A stretch of 64,000 bases of DNA. It comes from Bemisia tabaci. Taxonomy: Eukaryota; Arthropoda; Insecta; Hemiptera; Aleyrodidae. The notes under the pieces are model-generated. The model searched no databases. It was not told where the DNA came from and worked only from the letters and a program-made list of their open reading frames with translations. The stretch covers positions 30,742,122 through 30,806,121 of the forward strand of contig NC_092794.1 in the NCBI RefSeq assembly GCF_918797505.1. Direction: 5' to 3'. Shown here piece after piece: positions 34,041 through 45,812 of this stretch; the first letter of the stretch is position 1, and the number at the start of each line of letters is the position of its first letter. Both the position numbers and the translations under genes were made by a program.

Positions 34041-34079
34041 CAATGGGCCTGTTGCAAACTTTTGCTAGAGCAAAACTAA
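31422..34079 (+). CDS. LINE endonuclease/reverse transcriptase, C-terminally truncated
   Basis: 885 codons, uninterrupted. The N-terminal apurinic-type endonuclease has 'TWNVQG', 'TETKKKG', 'GDLNGRIG' (about residue 140) and 'GSDHY' (about 233). A linker leads to the reverse transcriptase: 'APGPGNIPAELIK', 'DNYRGLSVVGTLSKVYGKIL', 'QAGFRAGRSTIDHLF', 'VDLQKAYDSVP' (about 605), 'LKQGCCLSPTLF', and the catalytic 'FADDQ' (about 707), then 'YKYLGVWLTKDG'. Such a protein nicks target DNA and reverse-transcribes its own RNA in place. About 12 terminal codons, from 'QWACCKLLLEQN', come from the adjacent MITE; roughly 90 normal residues are missing and lie inverted at 31039-31302. The long intact frame suggests a recent insertion. 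Confidence 0.92.
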   Translation: MMVFGTWNVQGISTKMTEVVSEIGSHGFDVTVLTETKKKGQGSVSVKEYDLFYSGVEKDQRAQQGVAILIRKSLRKCITTWEAINPRMIKVNMTVFGHKVTILGVYGVNDDSTVAVKDPFFEELNEEIGKIGSRREIIVLGDLNGRIGRQIKSKIVGPFGEAALNDNGARIIDVCEQRDMKVLNGFYQHKDIHKFTWVQSTRGLKSIIDYVVVRQDTGMKIQQVRVWRGLSCGSDHYFLGAKIAFPVKGSQETRQAQEQVHQQKDRVKLVNYNIDSLQHPSVRALYGKRLDEKLGESRDGDTEQQYQFLKDCIHSAAMEALGVADDRKVSKKPYWWDEEIEKEIQEKRKKYHQFLSSKKTEDKEAYKKAQTQVRRLITKKKNESWERSCNKIDTYIGGRKSTESWKLLKGLRRDMKRDLISPISIDKLEGYFKNLLTERRPEFQDGGVSLEYSNDNHNLEIHMEDVVKAVRELKNDKAPGPGNIPAELIKCGTCKLFQRLRYLMQDCLDGGKVPTEWKESWVSPIYKKKGRKDECDNYRGLSVVGTLSKVYGKILKAKIEEEWKEHEAEEQAGFRAGRSTIDHLFTIIHVIEKKKGVGQELHLVFVDLQKAYDSVPLMKLWEALNKRGFSGGLISAIKEFYGGAFSRVKSHGDLSLGFLITKGLKQGCCLSPTLFKVYLEEVLKEWKRCCSGMGVPLREDGTLYTLCFADDQVVIAQDEEDANYMTRKLVEVYRKWGMEVNVVKTEKLVIGGDQQSIELEDGRKIQDCEEYKYLGVWLTKDGNLDRAIKDRNVQGRKAIAMLNGVLWDQSISKETKRKIYNVIVKSIVTYGSEVWQLKKRTEDMLRATEMDFWRRSAGISRRERIRNVKVREIQWACCKLLLEQN

Positions 34080-34660
34080 GAGTTGTTTCCTACAGATAAT
34101 GCCTCAAAAATCACGATGAGCGCATCGGCAAAGTCTGAAATGCACTCATAACTTCACAATCTGCGTAAGAAATTTGCGGTTTTTTGAGCTTCCCGCTTCG
34201 AAAACGATACTACGGTACAGGTGAACATTTTGTTAGAGGAGTCGTTCCATTGGCGACATTACTCATCATGGCCGACGCCAGTCCGCCAAAACACGTGTGA
34301 TGGGACGAGATAACACCTGAACAGGATTAAACCATATAACAATCGGCGTGTTTACGTTCATATTTTCCTCGCCCGCCTTAATTGACCTTGAACTCTCCTC
34401 GAATTACGCGAGGAACTGCGCAAGCGTCGGCCATGATGAATATTGCCGACGATGGAGCGACTCCTCTAACAAAATGTTCACCTGTGCAGTAGTATCGTTT
34501 TTGAAGCGGGAAGCTCAAAATAACGCAAATTTCTTACGCAGATTGTGAAGTTATGAGTGCATTTCAGACTTTGCCTATGCGCTCATCGTGATTTTTGAGG
34601 CATTATCTATAGGAAACAACTCTTCATTCTGCTCTAGCAAAAGTTTGCAACAGGCCCATT
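34042..34660. mobile_element. Foldback MITE, family F620, copy 1
   Basis: 619 bp with inverted ends AATGGGCCTGTTGCAAAC and long internal complementarity ('aacaaaatgttcacctgtg', 'gagcttcccgcttc'). It abuts the LINE break point and supplies the last codons of that ORF. A second copy is at 59191. No clear target duplication: the flanks are 'gagatcc' and 'atgcatg'. Confidence 0.85.
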
Positions 34661-34669
34661 ATGCATGCT

Positions 34670-35130
34670 CTAAGTAATTCTGATCACTGATGCTGTTTAT
34701 CATCTGCTGGTAGCATGTGCTTCGTTTATGGGTAGACACGCATTCTCCTTTCATTATCGTTTTCGTTTAAAATTTTTCCGGGTGCAAGTTTAACCTAATT
34801 CCTTTAAGAATTAAACACGTAGATTTTGCCGTGAAATTTTCAAAGTATATTGTTTTATGTTAAAAGACAATTGATGAGACCTTGAACAATTTTTTTTTCT
34901 TTTTTTTTGGTGAATTCTTCAATTTTTTTATTCTTCTTTATTCATGTTCAAACAAATGAGAAAAGAAGGCTAACCATAGATCATACAAAAATGCACTTAC
35001 TGCTCTCTTCGCTATCACGTCAGAGGTGGACATACGGTATAAAATGGTTCCACTCAGTGACGTCGCCTGCTGGTCCCATTTTGAGATCACTGGTGACGGA
35101 AATTTCTTAACAAAAGAGAATAATCTTTCG

Positions 35131-35179
<49 letters not shown>

Positions 35180-35342
35180 GTGTCCATCCGTCAAACTATC
35201 AGTTTGTTGGACACTGAACCTATGCAAGCGTGTTATTGTTCTCAGATCCACTGTGGTCTTCAACGTGTGTGGTACTATAAAGTAAGCTCCTATGATTCAT
35301 TATTTCTTTTCTACCGGAGACAGCTGTTAAGGAGGGGCTGGG

Positions 35343-35377
<35 letters not shown>

Positions 35378-35480
35378 ATAAAAGCATTAATTATTTTCCT
35401 TGCTGATGAATGGCTCCGATTTCACGCCTTACAGCTCCTAAATGATACAAATGTTTTCGAAACAAGAGGTGCTGAAAATC
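34670..35480. other. Gene-free stretch with opposed homopolymers
   Basis: A 43-T run (35133-35175) and a 33-A run (35343-35375) face each other across about 167 bp. The phrase 'atgcacttactgctctcttcgc' near 34990 matches repeats at about 12130 and 12650. Confidence 0.5.
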
Positions 35481-35490
35481 TTAATTGGTT

Positions 35491-36640
35491 TTGGCGCGTA
35501 TACCTGGTATACCGCCTTTGCGATCGTTCCGACCCCCCACTCGATACAATGACCGAGTCCCTTAGTTCCTTACCGAAAAATGACTACCGCGAACTTCTGA
35601 GATTTTCCGAAGCGTGTAAAAAGTTTATTTATCCGCCAATAATTATGATTTAAAGTTGTTTCTCATTCTGGGGCTTTCTAGTTTATGTGCAGTGAATACC
35701 AAGAGTCTACGTTACTTGGTTTTTTCGAAAAAAGCCTAAGAATGCGCAGCGCTGATTTAAAATATGCATATATAAGTAGAAGCAAGCGAACTGATTCGAG
35801 GATGGCTGACCAGTCCGGCACTCTTCGAATGAGAATTTCACTCCTCCGTTTTGTTCAAAACGTTGCTTTGACAGATCTCCACACCCCTGTTATGCTTTTC
35901 AAAATTTGGCACCACTGCTCTGATAGCCAGGGCAGCCGTAAGTGCAATCTATGATGAGCCTCGAGACTCATTAAAACATTGGCAAAACGTGGCTCATACA
36001 GGAAGCTACTTGCGCACATATGGAAATCTACCTACCCCTCTCTCCTCCGCGCGCCTGATCCCAGCGTCGGCTTCTCTAAAGAGACAATAGCCCCGGATCC
36101 CGGCGAGCGGTCGCCGGGACCCGATCACTCACGCTCCATTAACCATTTCACCGTCACGCTAGGATTCGTCCAATTTTAAAAAAAAAATTGTTTCGCGTGT
36201 ACTTAGCAATTTTTTTTTCTTACTCTTCGTTAAAACACGAATTAAAAGAGGTCTCATTCATACAAATCGGCCGAATAGAAGAGAAGTTACAGTATTCGAA
36301 ATCTAAAGAAATCAACAAACCCTCGAATTCTCCAAACAAAAAATAAAATGAAGGGGAAAAAAATAAAAGTATAAATTACAATCAGATAAAATTGACGTCA
36401 GAATTTGACAAGCAATTCCATTATATAACGGAGAAAAAATTGGGAGTAATTACAAAAAATTCGCCTCTTGCAAGGAGCTTCCTTGTAAGAATTTTGACCT
36501 GAAGACAAGGGTCGAATAGCAACAGTACTCCATACAATACACAGTGTGCCTCAACGAGTTAAACATGTTTTATAGATCCAAATCGAAAATTTTTTATATT
36601 TTTAACTACAGTATCTCTTGAGTCATTTAAGCCAAAAAAA
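35491..36640 (+). repeat. Module A of a large repeat family, left copy
   Basis: It matches the reverse complement of 49360-50494 over most of its length ('gatcgttccgaccccc', 'gatctccacacccctgttatg', 'gcctcttgcaaggagc', 'gtgtgcctcaacgagtt'). Non-coding: ORFs such as 35685-35954 recur in the other copy as arm sequence (50074-50331). Confidence 0.8.
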
Positions 36641-37360
36641 ACAAGCAGTGAACTCCAACACAATGTGTTAATAAGAAGCGTCATTAACTCGCAGATATCA
36701 ACCCCTTTAGTTTTCATTTAAAGAGATTCTAAAATAGGCAAGCAGCACAACAAGAGAATTCTCGATCCAACACTGCGAGGTCAACGATGCACCTTGACGA
36801 GACCGTGTATTGTGAATGTAGAAAGCTATATTCGATCAATTTAAGTTTTTTGATCTGCCTCAAGCAAAATCTTATCAGATTCTTGAAGAAAAGAGCTACG
36901 GAATAATTTAAACGAAGAAAGGAAAAATTCTGTTGAACTCCTAGAAGACAATGTCGATTTAAAGGTATTTTGGGGCTAGAATACCCAAATCATCGGTAGT
37001 ATAAATCCCGTTATATTATTGAATAAAAATTGACTCGATATAAATGAAATTGCATTGAATATGTCTTGATTTTGTTCTTTTAAACGTCTTTCCATGCAAA
37101 GAAGTTCAACAATGTCTATGCTTTATTCATTCATGAATTGAAAGTAAGCAATCTACATCCCGAAAATCTACCGATTTGCCGTAAATAATCGCAGAAACTT
37201 GATTTACCAGGTCGATGTACCCACTCGTCGAATTTACGAATGAATTATGTGAGTGCACATATGTAAAAGTCAATATGCTATAGTCATTTTGGGTGCATCT
37301 ATTTTTCATGCAACAATAATATGTAAGCAATTTCAATCCTGAAAAATCTGAGGTCAATTA
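36641..37360 (+). repeat. Module B of the large repeat family, first copy
   Basis: It matches the reverse complement of about 50940-51660 and, in direct orientation from about 36851, the stretch 37537-37742 plus 39562-39850. Landmarks: 'gatctgcctcaagcaaaatc', 'aaggtattttggggcta', 'aaacgtctttccatgcaaag'. Confidence 0.75.
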
Positions 37361-37515
37361 TATTTAATTGTAATTTATATATTTCTTTTTTCCCCTTCAT
37401 TTTATTTTTTGTATGGAGAAATCCAGGTTTCGTTGATTTCTTCGGATTTCAAATACGGTAACTTCTCTTCTATTCGGCCGATTTTTATAAGTGAGGCCTC
37501 ACTTGACTCATGTTT
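37361..37515 (-). repeat. Inverted fragment of module A
   Basis: 'aattgtaatttatatatttc' to 'ctattcggccgattttta' is the reverse complement of about 36250-36385 and matches 49615-49750 directly. Confidence 0.7.
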
Positions 37516-37536
37516 TAACGGAGAGTGGAGAAAAAT

Positions 37537-39930
37537 CTGCCTCAAGCAAAATCTTACGAGATTCTTGAAGAAAAGTGCTACGGAATAATTTAAACGAAGA
37601 AAGGGAAAATTCTGTTGAACTCATAGAAGACAATGTCGATTTAAAGGTATTTTGGGGCTAAAATACCCAAATCACCGGTAGTATAAATCCCGTTATATTA
37701 TTGAAAAGAGATTGACTCGATATAAATGCAATTACATTAAATACAGGGTTATTCAAAAGTTACGCACCACTGGCCATAACTTTAGTTCTAACTATGATAT
37801 CGATTTGCGGTTTGTGGCGTCCTTCCTCATATCGAGGGGGAAACTTTTTGAGGTACTTTTCAGTTCTTCACCCCCCAGGGGGAGGGGGGGCGGGGGGCAC
37901 CTCAAAAATTTCAAATGGCAACCCCCATCATGTGATACATCGTTAGAAAGAGCATGAAAAAAAAATTTTTTTGGCGCAAACCGGAAGTCAATCTGACCCC
38001 CTTGTCAAAAGTTAGGGGGGTCCAAAGGTTATTTAGGGGGTCCGTACCTTCATTTTTTAGAGTAGCTTCGGCGGCTCTTGGACATACCGTTTCTCTTTTC
38101 AAAGAGTCCTCTAATACTCCAAGTCTGATACCGAAGTCTTCATTTTACCCCGGGCCACCACAGCCCCCCCGTAGGGGGGGATGGGCCTGTTACAATGAAA
38201 CATAGCATTAAAATGCGAAAAGTCACAGAAGAGCTTCAAACTTAGCATCAAATCCGAGTGGAACTTCTTGCCAATGTTAACGCAAACGCAGCATGCGACT
38301 TTAAAGTGAGTTTTCAAAACTTTTAGCCCCCTGCCCCCCCCTCATTTTTGGTTGCAGAGCGGGTAAAAACCGGGAAATTCACTACAAATAATGCCCGAAA
38401 CTAATGTCCAACTTAAGGAGGACCCTTGAAACGTTGCCATCAGTCGGAGCATTGAAATACAAGGACTGCCACCCCCTTAAAGTACGGAACTATCCAAAAC
38501 ACCCCCGCTGCCCCCCTTATTTTTCGTTGCGGAGCGGGTAAAAACCGGGAAAATCGCCAGAAATGATGCCCGAAACCACTGTAGAACTTGACGAGAACCC
38601 TTGAAACGTTGCGCTCAGTCGGAGAACTGCATCACAGGAACTGCCGCCCGCTTTAAGGACGGAAACATCCATAAAACCCCCGCTGCCCCCCTCTTTTTTC
38701 GTTGCAGAGCTGGTAAGAACCAAGGCATCATTTCTGGCGACTTTCCCGGTTTTTACCCGCTCGGCAACGAAAAATGAAGGGGGCAGCGGGGGTGTTTTGG
38801 ATAGTTCCGTACTTTAAGGGGGTGGCAGTCCTTGTATTTCAATGCTCCGACTGATCGCAACGTTTCAAGGGTCCTCCTCAAGTTGGACATTAGTTTCGGG
38901 CATTATTTGTAGTGAATTTCCCGGTTTTTACCCGCTCTGCAACCAAAAATGAGGGGGGGGGGCAGGGGGCTAAAAGTTTTGAAAACTCACTTTAAAGTCG
39001 CATGCTGCGTTTGCGTTAACATTGGCAAGAAGTTCCACTCGGATTTGATGCTAAGTTTGAAGCTCTTCTGTGACTTTTCGCATTTTAATGCTATGTTTCA
39101 TTGTAACAGGCCCATCCCCCCCTACGGGGGGGCTGTGGTGGCCCGGGGGCAAAATGAAGACTTCGGTATCAGACTTGGAGTATTAGAGGACTCTTTGAAA
39201 AGAGAAACGGTATGTCCAAGAGCTTCCGAAGCTAATCTAAAAAATGAAGGTACGGACCCCCTAAATAACCTTTGGACCCCTCTAACTTTTGACAGTAGCC
39301 CTCTAACTTTTATTGACTTCCGGTTTGCGCCAAAAAAAATTTTTTTTTCATGCTCTTTCTAACGATGTATCACATGATGGGGGTTGCCATTTGAAATTTT
39401 TGAGGTGCCCCCCGCCCCCCCTCCCCCTGGGGGGTGAAGAAGTGAAAAGTAACTCAAAAAGTTTCCCCCTCGATGTGAGGAAGGACGCCACAAACCGCAA
39501 ATCGATATCATAATTAGAACTAAAGTTATGGGCAGTGGTGCGTAACTTTTGAATAACCCTGTATGTCTTGATTTTGTTACTTTAAACGTCTTTCCATTCA
39601 AAGAAGTTCAACCATGTCGTAGCTTCATTCACTCATGAATTGAAAGTAAGCAATCTACATCCTGAAAATCTTCTGATTTGCCGTAAAAAATTGCAGAAAC
39701 TTGATAAACCAGGTCGATGCACCCACTCGTTGAATTTACCAACGAATTTCGTGAGTGCAAATGTGTAAAAATCAACAGTCATTTTGGGTGCATTTATTTT
39801 TCATGAAACAATAATAATTTCAATCCCGAAAAACCATCAATTTTCCGTATAAAATCGAAATATGTCGACTCCCTGACGTGAAAATTAGATTCTACGTGTG
39901 TAAATACTTATGTATCGATATGCTGAACAG
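37537..39930 (+). repeat. Module B, second direct copy, split by a foldback
   Basis: This copy is opened at TA (37742-37743) by the 1.8-kb mariner-like element and resumes at 39562. The uninterrupted form at 37040-37080 reads 'ttgaatatgtcttgatttt'. Confidence 0.8.
37744..39561. mobile_element. Mariner-like foldback, 1.8 kb
   Basis: Inverted ends CAGGGTTATTCAAAAGTTAC, with arms of roughly 0.9 kb reaching almost to the centre near 38740. A TA duplication (37742-37743 and 39562-39563) is confirmed by uninterrupted copies of the target. The central arms contain tandem blocks ('gcagagcgggtaaaaaccgg'). The ORFs inside (37954-38205, 38949-39362 and others) are mirrored arm sequence; there is no transposase. 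The TA target and CAGGGT end suggest Tc1/mariner. Confidence 0.9.
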
Positions 39931-40041
39931 AAACTATGTGTGAACTCCGTCAGAAGCCCGCGGCAACATTAATTCAACAGAAAAACTGTAAAAATTAGAT
40001 CGGATTTTAGCTGCTTTGCCCGCCTCTCCTCGTTACTTACA

Positions 40042-41361
40042 ATAAACTACAAAAACCCTCAAAAACATTTTTCGGGCAAAAAATCCGGTAGAGGAAATTG
40101 ACGTGTCACTTCCTTTTAATCAAGCATAAGATAGGCAAAAACCTTTGATGAACTCCCAAGGTCCACTAAGACTGATAATCATCAAAAAGTTCCAAAAACT
40201 TACTCGAAAGGAAAAAAATAAAAAGAAAAATAAATCCCTTGCCAAAAATAAATAAAAAACCGATTTTGAGATAAATCCCTCGAATGAACTTGAAATCACA
40301 AAATCGGTCGAGGATGTCAACTGAAATTTTTCCCCCTATAATTATGAGCTCCGCAACAAGCGTGACTCGCTTGTACCTTTTCATACACGAGCCGCACGAA
40401 TTCATCTCTTCTTCTCTCCTCTCCTTCCGTCCATGGACAGAGGTCCAAAATTTTTCGGATTTACTGACGCGACCGGCTGCGGCTCGATGCTCTCAGTGAA
40501 TCGGTGCCTTCTTATCATCCATGATGTCGGCTTCAAGTCGGTTGCAGTTTCACCAGTCGACCCATTTTTCCATAACTACATGTTAGACTTTTTCGAAACA
40601 TGATTCATCTGAAACATGGATTTTTTTTTAAGGGAGCTTACCATTTGCTTTGGACGGTAGGTAGGTTGTAAGTAATAATTGTTCTTATACTCTATCAGTT
40701 AAGTATAAAAACATCTGTACCATTCGATGACATTTCGACGGACACGTTAGGTCCGGACAAGTGAGGGGATTTCTGAATCGCAAAATTACTAGTGGAATTG
40801 TTATAGTGGAGGAGTTGAGTCCCTTCACGGAATGAGCCCCACGTAATTCGACAGGTTGTACGTGTTTCTCTCTGACTTATTTGTAATCTTAGTAATCCAC
40901 CCATGTTTGCGCACCGAGCCGCAGCCGGTCGCGTCAGTAAATCCGAAAAATTTTAGACCTCTGTCCATGGACGGAAGGAGAGGAGAGAAGAAGAGATGAA
41001 TTCGTGCGGCTCGTGTATGAAAAGGTACAAGCAAGTCACGCTTGTTGCGGAGCTCATAATTAAAGGGGGCAAAATTTCGGTTGACATCCTCGACCGATTT
41101 TGTGATTTCAAGTTCATTCGAGGGATTTATCTCGAAATCGGTTTTTTTTATTTATTTTTGTCAAGGGATTTATTTTTCATTTTATTTTTTTCCTTTCGAG
41201 TAAGTTTTTGGAACTTTTTGATGATTATCAGTCTTAGTGGACCTTGGGAGTTCATCAAAGGTTTTTGCCTATCTTATACTTGATTAAAAGGAAGTGACAC
41301 GTCAATTTCCTCGACCGGATTTTTTGCCCGAAAAATGTTTTTGAGGGTTTTTGTAGTTTAT
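40042..41361. mobile_element. Foldback element, 1.3 kb
   Basis: Arms of about 440 bp (40042-40490 and about 40910-41361) begin ATAAACTACAAAAACCCTC and end at the complement; the loop is about 420 bp. The inner ends carry 'cgcgaccggctgcggctcg'. A single arm lies at 9511-9868. ORFs at 40166-40405 and 40996-41283 are the same arm read in opposite directions. Target duplication not resolved. Confidence 0.85.
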
Positions 41362-43205
41362 GTCAGGTCGTTTTTGGGTGAATAAGTACCTAAAGGTCTG
41401 GCTATACGAAGAGCTAGCAAAACCGAAGCATTCGGTGGCTCCCGGAGTTGGGTGTAGGATTTGGGAAGTTCATCAGAGCGAATTGGAGAACCGGAACGAA
41501 AGTAGAGCGCTACTGGTGGAGAAAAGTGAAAGTGAAAACTAGGGTTTCGGCGTTAGCCGCGAGAGAGCGCACCAATGCTGATTCTGATTCTTGCAACTTC
41601 CCAGATCCTGAGAACTCGGACCAATTGCAGCAAAGTAAAGTTTAAAAATTGCCCGCGAATTTATTTACTTTCAGATAGAGCTTTATAGGATGGCACACTG
41701 TATAGCAGCAAAAACTAAGAATATCGTGAAAATGCACTAAAAGAACAAGGGTTTTGAAGAGAATGTATTTTAAGATTGAAGTAGAAATTCGTCTGGATAA
41801 AAATTTGCCTTCTTATTTTTGAGGTTTTGTTTATTTTGCTCTTGTTGCTTTCCTACCATTTCCTACTTACATTCCCTCTCTCATTCCGTTTGTTTCTTGT
41901 TGTACCCTTCGTTCCATGGTTCATACTCAGTCTTTCGCTTTAACCGAAATGCAAGAGCCAATCAAAAATTGATCCTACAAGGCGAAACTCTAAGTATGAA
42001 ACGAATCCGGTGTTCATTGGTTGAGAAGCAACTGCATCATGAAGAATGTGGCCACCACAATTGAGTCCTTATTTTTACTGAACTTCAGACAGTGGGAAAC
42101 GCACACAGAACTGTTGTCAAATTAAATGATGTTTTTAATTAATAATAATGGAACTATCGTGATCTTTTTCTCCAAAGGATTGACGCCAAATCACGGATCG
42201 GTTGGGAACAATTGAATCTATGAATCGCTGCGTTGCAGCTAGTGTCTTTTGTCCACCCAATAACAAAAAATTATGTTGGTACCCGCACTTGGTATAAAGA
42301 TTGACAACTGACTTGACCTATTTGATTTATTATCTTATGTGTTCTTAATGCAGTAAAGAAGTCTGGAGACCTAAGTATTGGCATGAGTTCATTAGAGAAA
42401 AAAGCTCATCCGAATGTGAGAGGCCAAAGCGGTACTTACGGTCACCATACCTGGGTTCGTAGGCTCACCCTCGTACCTACTGAGACGGCAATCTCCATCT
42501 CTCGATCGGAGGATATGCCGCACCTAGTTGGTAAGAGTGGAGAGACATTTATGATTACATTGATACCATGGGGTCTAATTGTATTTAGCCTTGATTAACA
42601 CGATCACACTTATTCCAATGGAACTAGGCAGGAACACGTACCTACGTATCTTAATACTGAAGTCCTCTAAACAGATGGGCGATGCATTCTGTTACTCTTT
42701 TAAATAGAGGAGGAATGGACGCACCCATTTCACACAGCAATTTATGCAAGAAAATGAAGCCTTCATTGTATTTGTATCATCAACTTATGAAATTATGAGA
42801 ATAAAACGGGTAGGTACATACCTTTCATTAAAGACCTTGTTATACATTGTTGGGCAAAATGAAGTTTCTAACAACTCCTGACGCAAAATCAAAGAGACTC
42901 AGAAGAAACCAATTTGAGCAAATGCTCACAGTCAAAGACCTTTGATTATGTGACATTAAGTTGACCTATGATTGAACTGTTCCGAAAAGGGATGGAATTG
43001 TGCCTCACATACTCAGGTACGCAAGCCACGCGTAACAAGAACGGTAGAAGAGATAGGAGGATTCCAAGATAAATCATGAAGGAAACATGATCTTAATGTA
43101 AATAATATACACTTCAGAGAAGCATAATCACTCCAGAGCACATAGGTTGACGAGAAGATATAGAGCGAATAAATTTTGGTCGAAGTTCAGTGACAGTCGC
43201 ATGTG
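41362..43205. other. Gene-free stretch
   Basis: Less repetitive than its surroundings. ORFs at 41360-41645, 41819-42064 and 42383-42598 have no recognisable domain or splice context. It may be unique intergenic sequence. Confidence 0.35.
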
Positions 43206-43210
43206 AAGAC

Positions 43211-44523
43211 CGAGGCTCATATTCCAGTAATTTTTAGACTTTAGTAGTCAGAATACATTCTGTGATGTAAATGCTGCTTCCTTTGGTAAGTTTGGCACAA
43301 TTTCGGTGTAATTTCTTTGACGTAATTTACCGGAATTACATCTATCGCTTCGGTCAGGTACTGACATAAACATGACGACATAACCTCACTTAAAATTTTG
43401 TCACATATCGTTCGATAAAATAAAGATATCACTTGAACATTTTACAAGAAACTAAGGTAATAGTAAATCGGGCTCCAGTAGAACACGCGAGACGTAATAA
43501 CATGAGTTTGTAAATATAGTAGTTAGCAACTACAAAGAATTAAACTCCTATCCAAATTAGGTAAATCTATTAACAACTAGTAAGAGGTTGGTAACGACCG
43601 ACCAGAAATCACTTGAAAATTTTTAAGAAACCAATGAAGTAGTGTATCGGGATGAAAGTGGGCGTAATAATATGAGTGTGTAATATTAGTTAGGATCTAA
43701 AATGAATTAAACTTTAAATTAAATCTGTTCATTATTCACAAATAAATACAGTAGCTGGAGGTTGGTATAATCGACGACGTTTCGTTCCCGAAACTCGGAC
43801 GGACCTGAACAGAATGAACCAATGGCATTGAACCACCACTGGTTTTTTTTTCTAAAAACGAATATAATAGCTAAAATTTTGAACAATTAAAGCAGATGCT
43901 AGATTATCCGTGCAATAAAGCCCTATTTCATGTGGCAAAATGAAATCCTTATATCTTCAAGAAGTGCCCTTTATGTAGGCTCCATTACAATCTGCGGCCT
44001 TGTAAGCGAGAAATCTGTTGTCAAAGATGGTCATGACGGGCAGTTTAGTCGTATTTTCCGTAATTTCTCTTTAAGATCACTAGGAATTTTAAAAAAATGT
44101 AAAAACCCGTGGACACGATAGCATGGCCATTCTTTAGGTACCCACTTTTATGGGTCTAAGGTTTACCGTTATCGCGGAGTTTGAGTAACTTTCTCAGGAC
44201 CCTGGACTCTTGAAATTCAAATTTCCCGGCAAAGTAAAAAGTAAAATTTTCCTTGTTTTGGGTCATTAAGTGCTTATAACTTTTTGAAAACTCAATGGAT
44301 CCTAATGAAACCCTTAAACGCCATCCGGCTAACTTAGCTGCGTCCATAGACACCAAGATCGTTGGAATCCGTGCCGCCGTTTGCTCTGAATTCCATTCTA
44401 AATCGAATCAATTTTCAGATTAAGGGAGTTGGCTGTGACCAAGAGTGTCGGCCACCCGTTTGTTATCGGGACTTTAGTAGGACGTCATTTTCCTCGACCG
44501 GGGGTGGCTACCGCCACTCTTGA
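43211..44523 (+). repeat. Repeat R1, uninterrupted copy
   Basis: It matches 9875-10087 joined to 13018-14124, from 'gaggctcatattccag' to 'ggctaccgccactcttgac'. It gives the empty site for the 2.9-kb element ('cgataaaataaagatatcac'). Confidence 0.85.
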
Positions 44524-44534
44524 CAAACCGTTCT

Positions 44535-44692
44535 TATACTCATCTCAAAATTTTTCTCAGAGCTTTGGGTTATTATCAGCTTCCATTTAAACCCCGGTTC
44601 AATGGCCAAATCGGCTGCTAAAAAAGGAAGCCGCTGTTGAAGGGTTCTATGAGAAATTCGTGATATTATCGGCTCTCAGGAAATCATCCCAT
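44535..44692 (+). repeat. Module H of the large repeat family, 5' part
   Basis: 'tctcaaaatttttctcagag' to 'caggaaatcatcccat' matches the reverse complement of about 50690-50840. It is split by the 4.5-kb element and resumes at 49173. Confidence 0.75.
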
Positions 44693-44709
44693 CCCTAGTA
44701 GCACATCTG

Positions 44710-44985
44710 AAAATTTATACATATAATATACATATAATATAGAGCATTCTATAATATATGTTTAATATATATCTTTTATAAGTATAAAATATATATAATA
44801 TATTTTGAGCTGAGGGTTGAAAAGGCCATTCTATATTATATGCATATTATATGTATACTATATGTACAATATATTTATAATATTTGTATAATATAAAATT
44901 TTAGAATACATATATTATAGTTATAAAAAACGTATAAAAATATATATATTATATTTATAATCTATGTATAATATAATGTCAAAAA
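44710..44985. repeat. AT-rich subterminal array, left
   Basis: Irregular repeats of 'tataatatacatataatat' type, interrupted by short G/C-containing phrases. A similar block lies at the other end of the element (48960-49155), there with 'tatacctataatat' units. Confidence 0.75.
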
Positions 44986-44989
44986 TTCC

Positions 44990-45470
44990 TTGGGTTCTGG
45001 GGAGGGAGGGAGGGTAGGTAGTCGGTAGGGATTTTTCATTGTTGGAGGGCAGGGGGGATCGGTACTACACGCCTTTTTCTCACTTCCCCAGGGGTACAAT
45101 GCAAGAGTTTTTCTAACGAGCTATACTCCTCAACTTTGAAATGGGGGGGGGGGGGAGATTTTTTTTTACTTCTTGGTAAATACCCCCAGGAAATTTTTCT
45201 TTTTCCTTAAGAGAATACTCCTCCCCGCCCCCACCCCAGGAAAAATTCCTCCCGCCACCCCTAGAAAATATGTCTCCCTGTCGGACGAATTAATATAATT
45301 GTGCTCTCCATAACCCGAGAAAATTTCCCCCCTCCAAAAAAAAAGATTTTTCTTCCAAATTCAATTGTCTCCCCCCCCCCCATTTTTTTCTCCGTCCCCC
45401 CCAAAAAATAACGTGTTCTCCAGTGTAGCTTTTTGGAGGTGAAACTGAAAGTCCCCAAAATTTGCAGGGT
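44990..45470. repeat. Low-complexity G- and C-run region
   Basis: Runs of 8-14 G or C alternate with T- or A-rich pieces (for example about 45143-45157 and 45371-45382). No gene: ORFs 45261-45511 read through these runs. Confidence 0.6.
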
Positions 45471-45812
45471 TCAAGAGTTAGAATATGTATTACAGTCTTA
45501 CTAGTTTCCACTGGAGGAAATTAAAATTGAATTTTGCACGTACGTACTACGGGCACAGCTGTGACGGTTAGTGCCAATCTATGAATATACATGCATCACT
45601 AAAAATGCGATTTATTGTCCCATTATAATTTCTACGGCACAGCTAAAAATGAACCCTTCTGATTGCGAGGAATAGGATCGCGGAAAATTTGAACAGCGCG
45701 CCAGTCCGTGTACCTTTCTACGTCACAGCAAATCTTCAAGATGGCTGCCATCAAGCCAGCGGTTCAACCAACGGCAACGGCCAACGGTTTTCCAATCTAC
45801 AATCCACTTCAT

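Noticed and set aside
31014..34668. ATGCAT at 31014-31019 and 34663-34668 as LINE target duplication
   Set aside because: The right copy lies beyond the adjacent MITE, and a 6-bp palindrome is likely by chance. A TCCAAT match nearer the LINE ends (31008-31013 and 34039-34044) overlaps the MITE terminus and is equally uncertain.
38949..39362. 137-codon ORF
   Set aside because: It lies entirely in the right arm of the mariner-like foldback and has the same residues as a shorter ORF in the left arm (38111-38317 minus).
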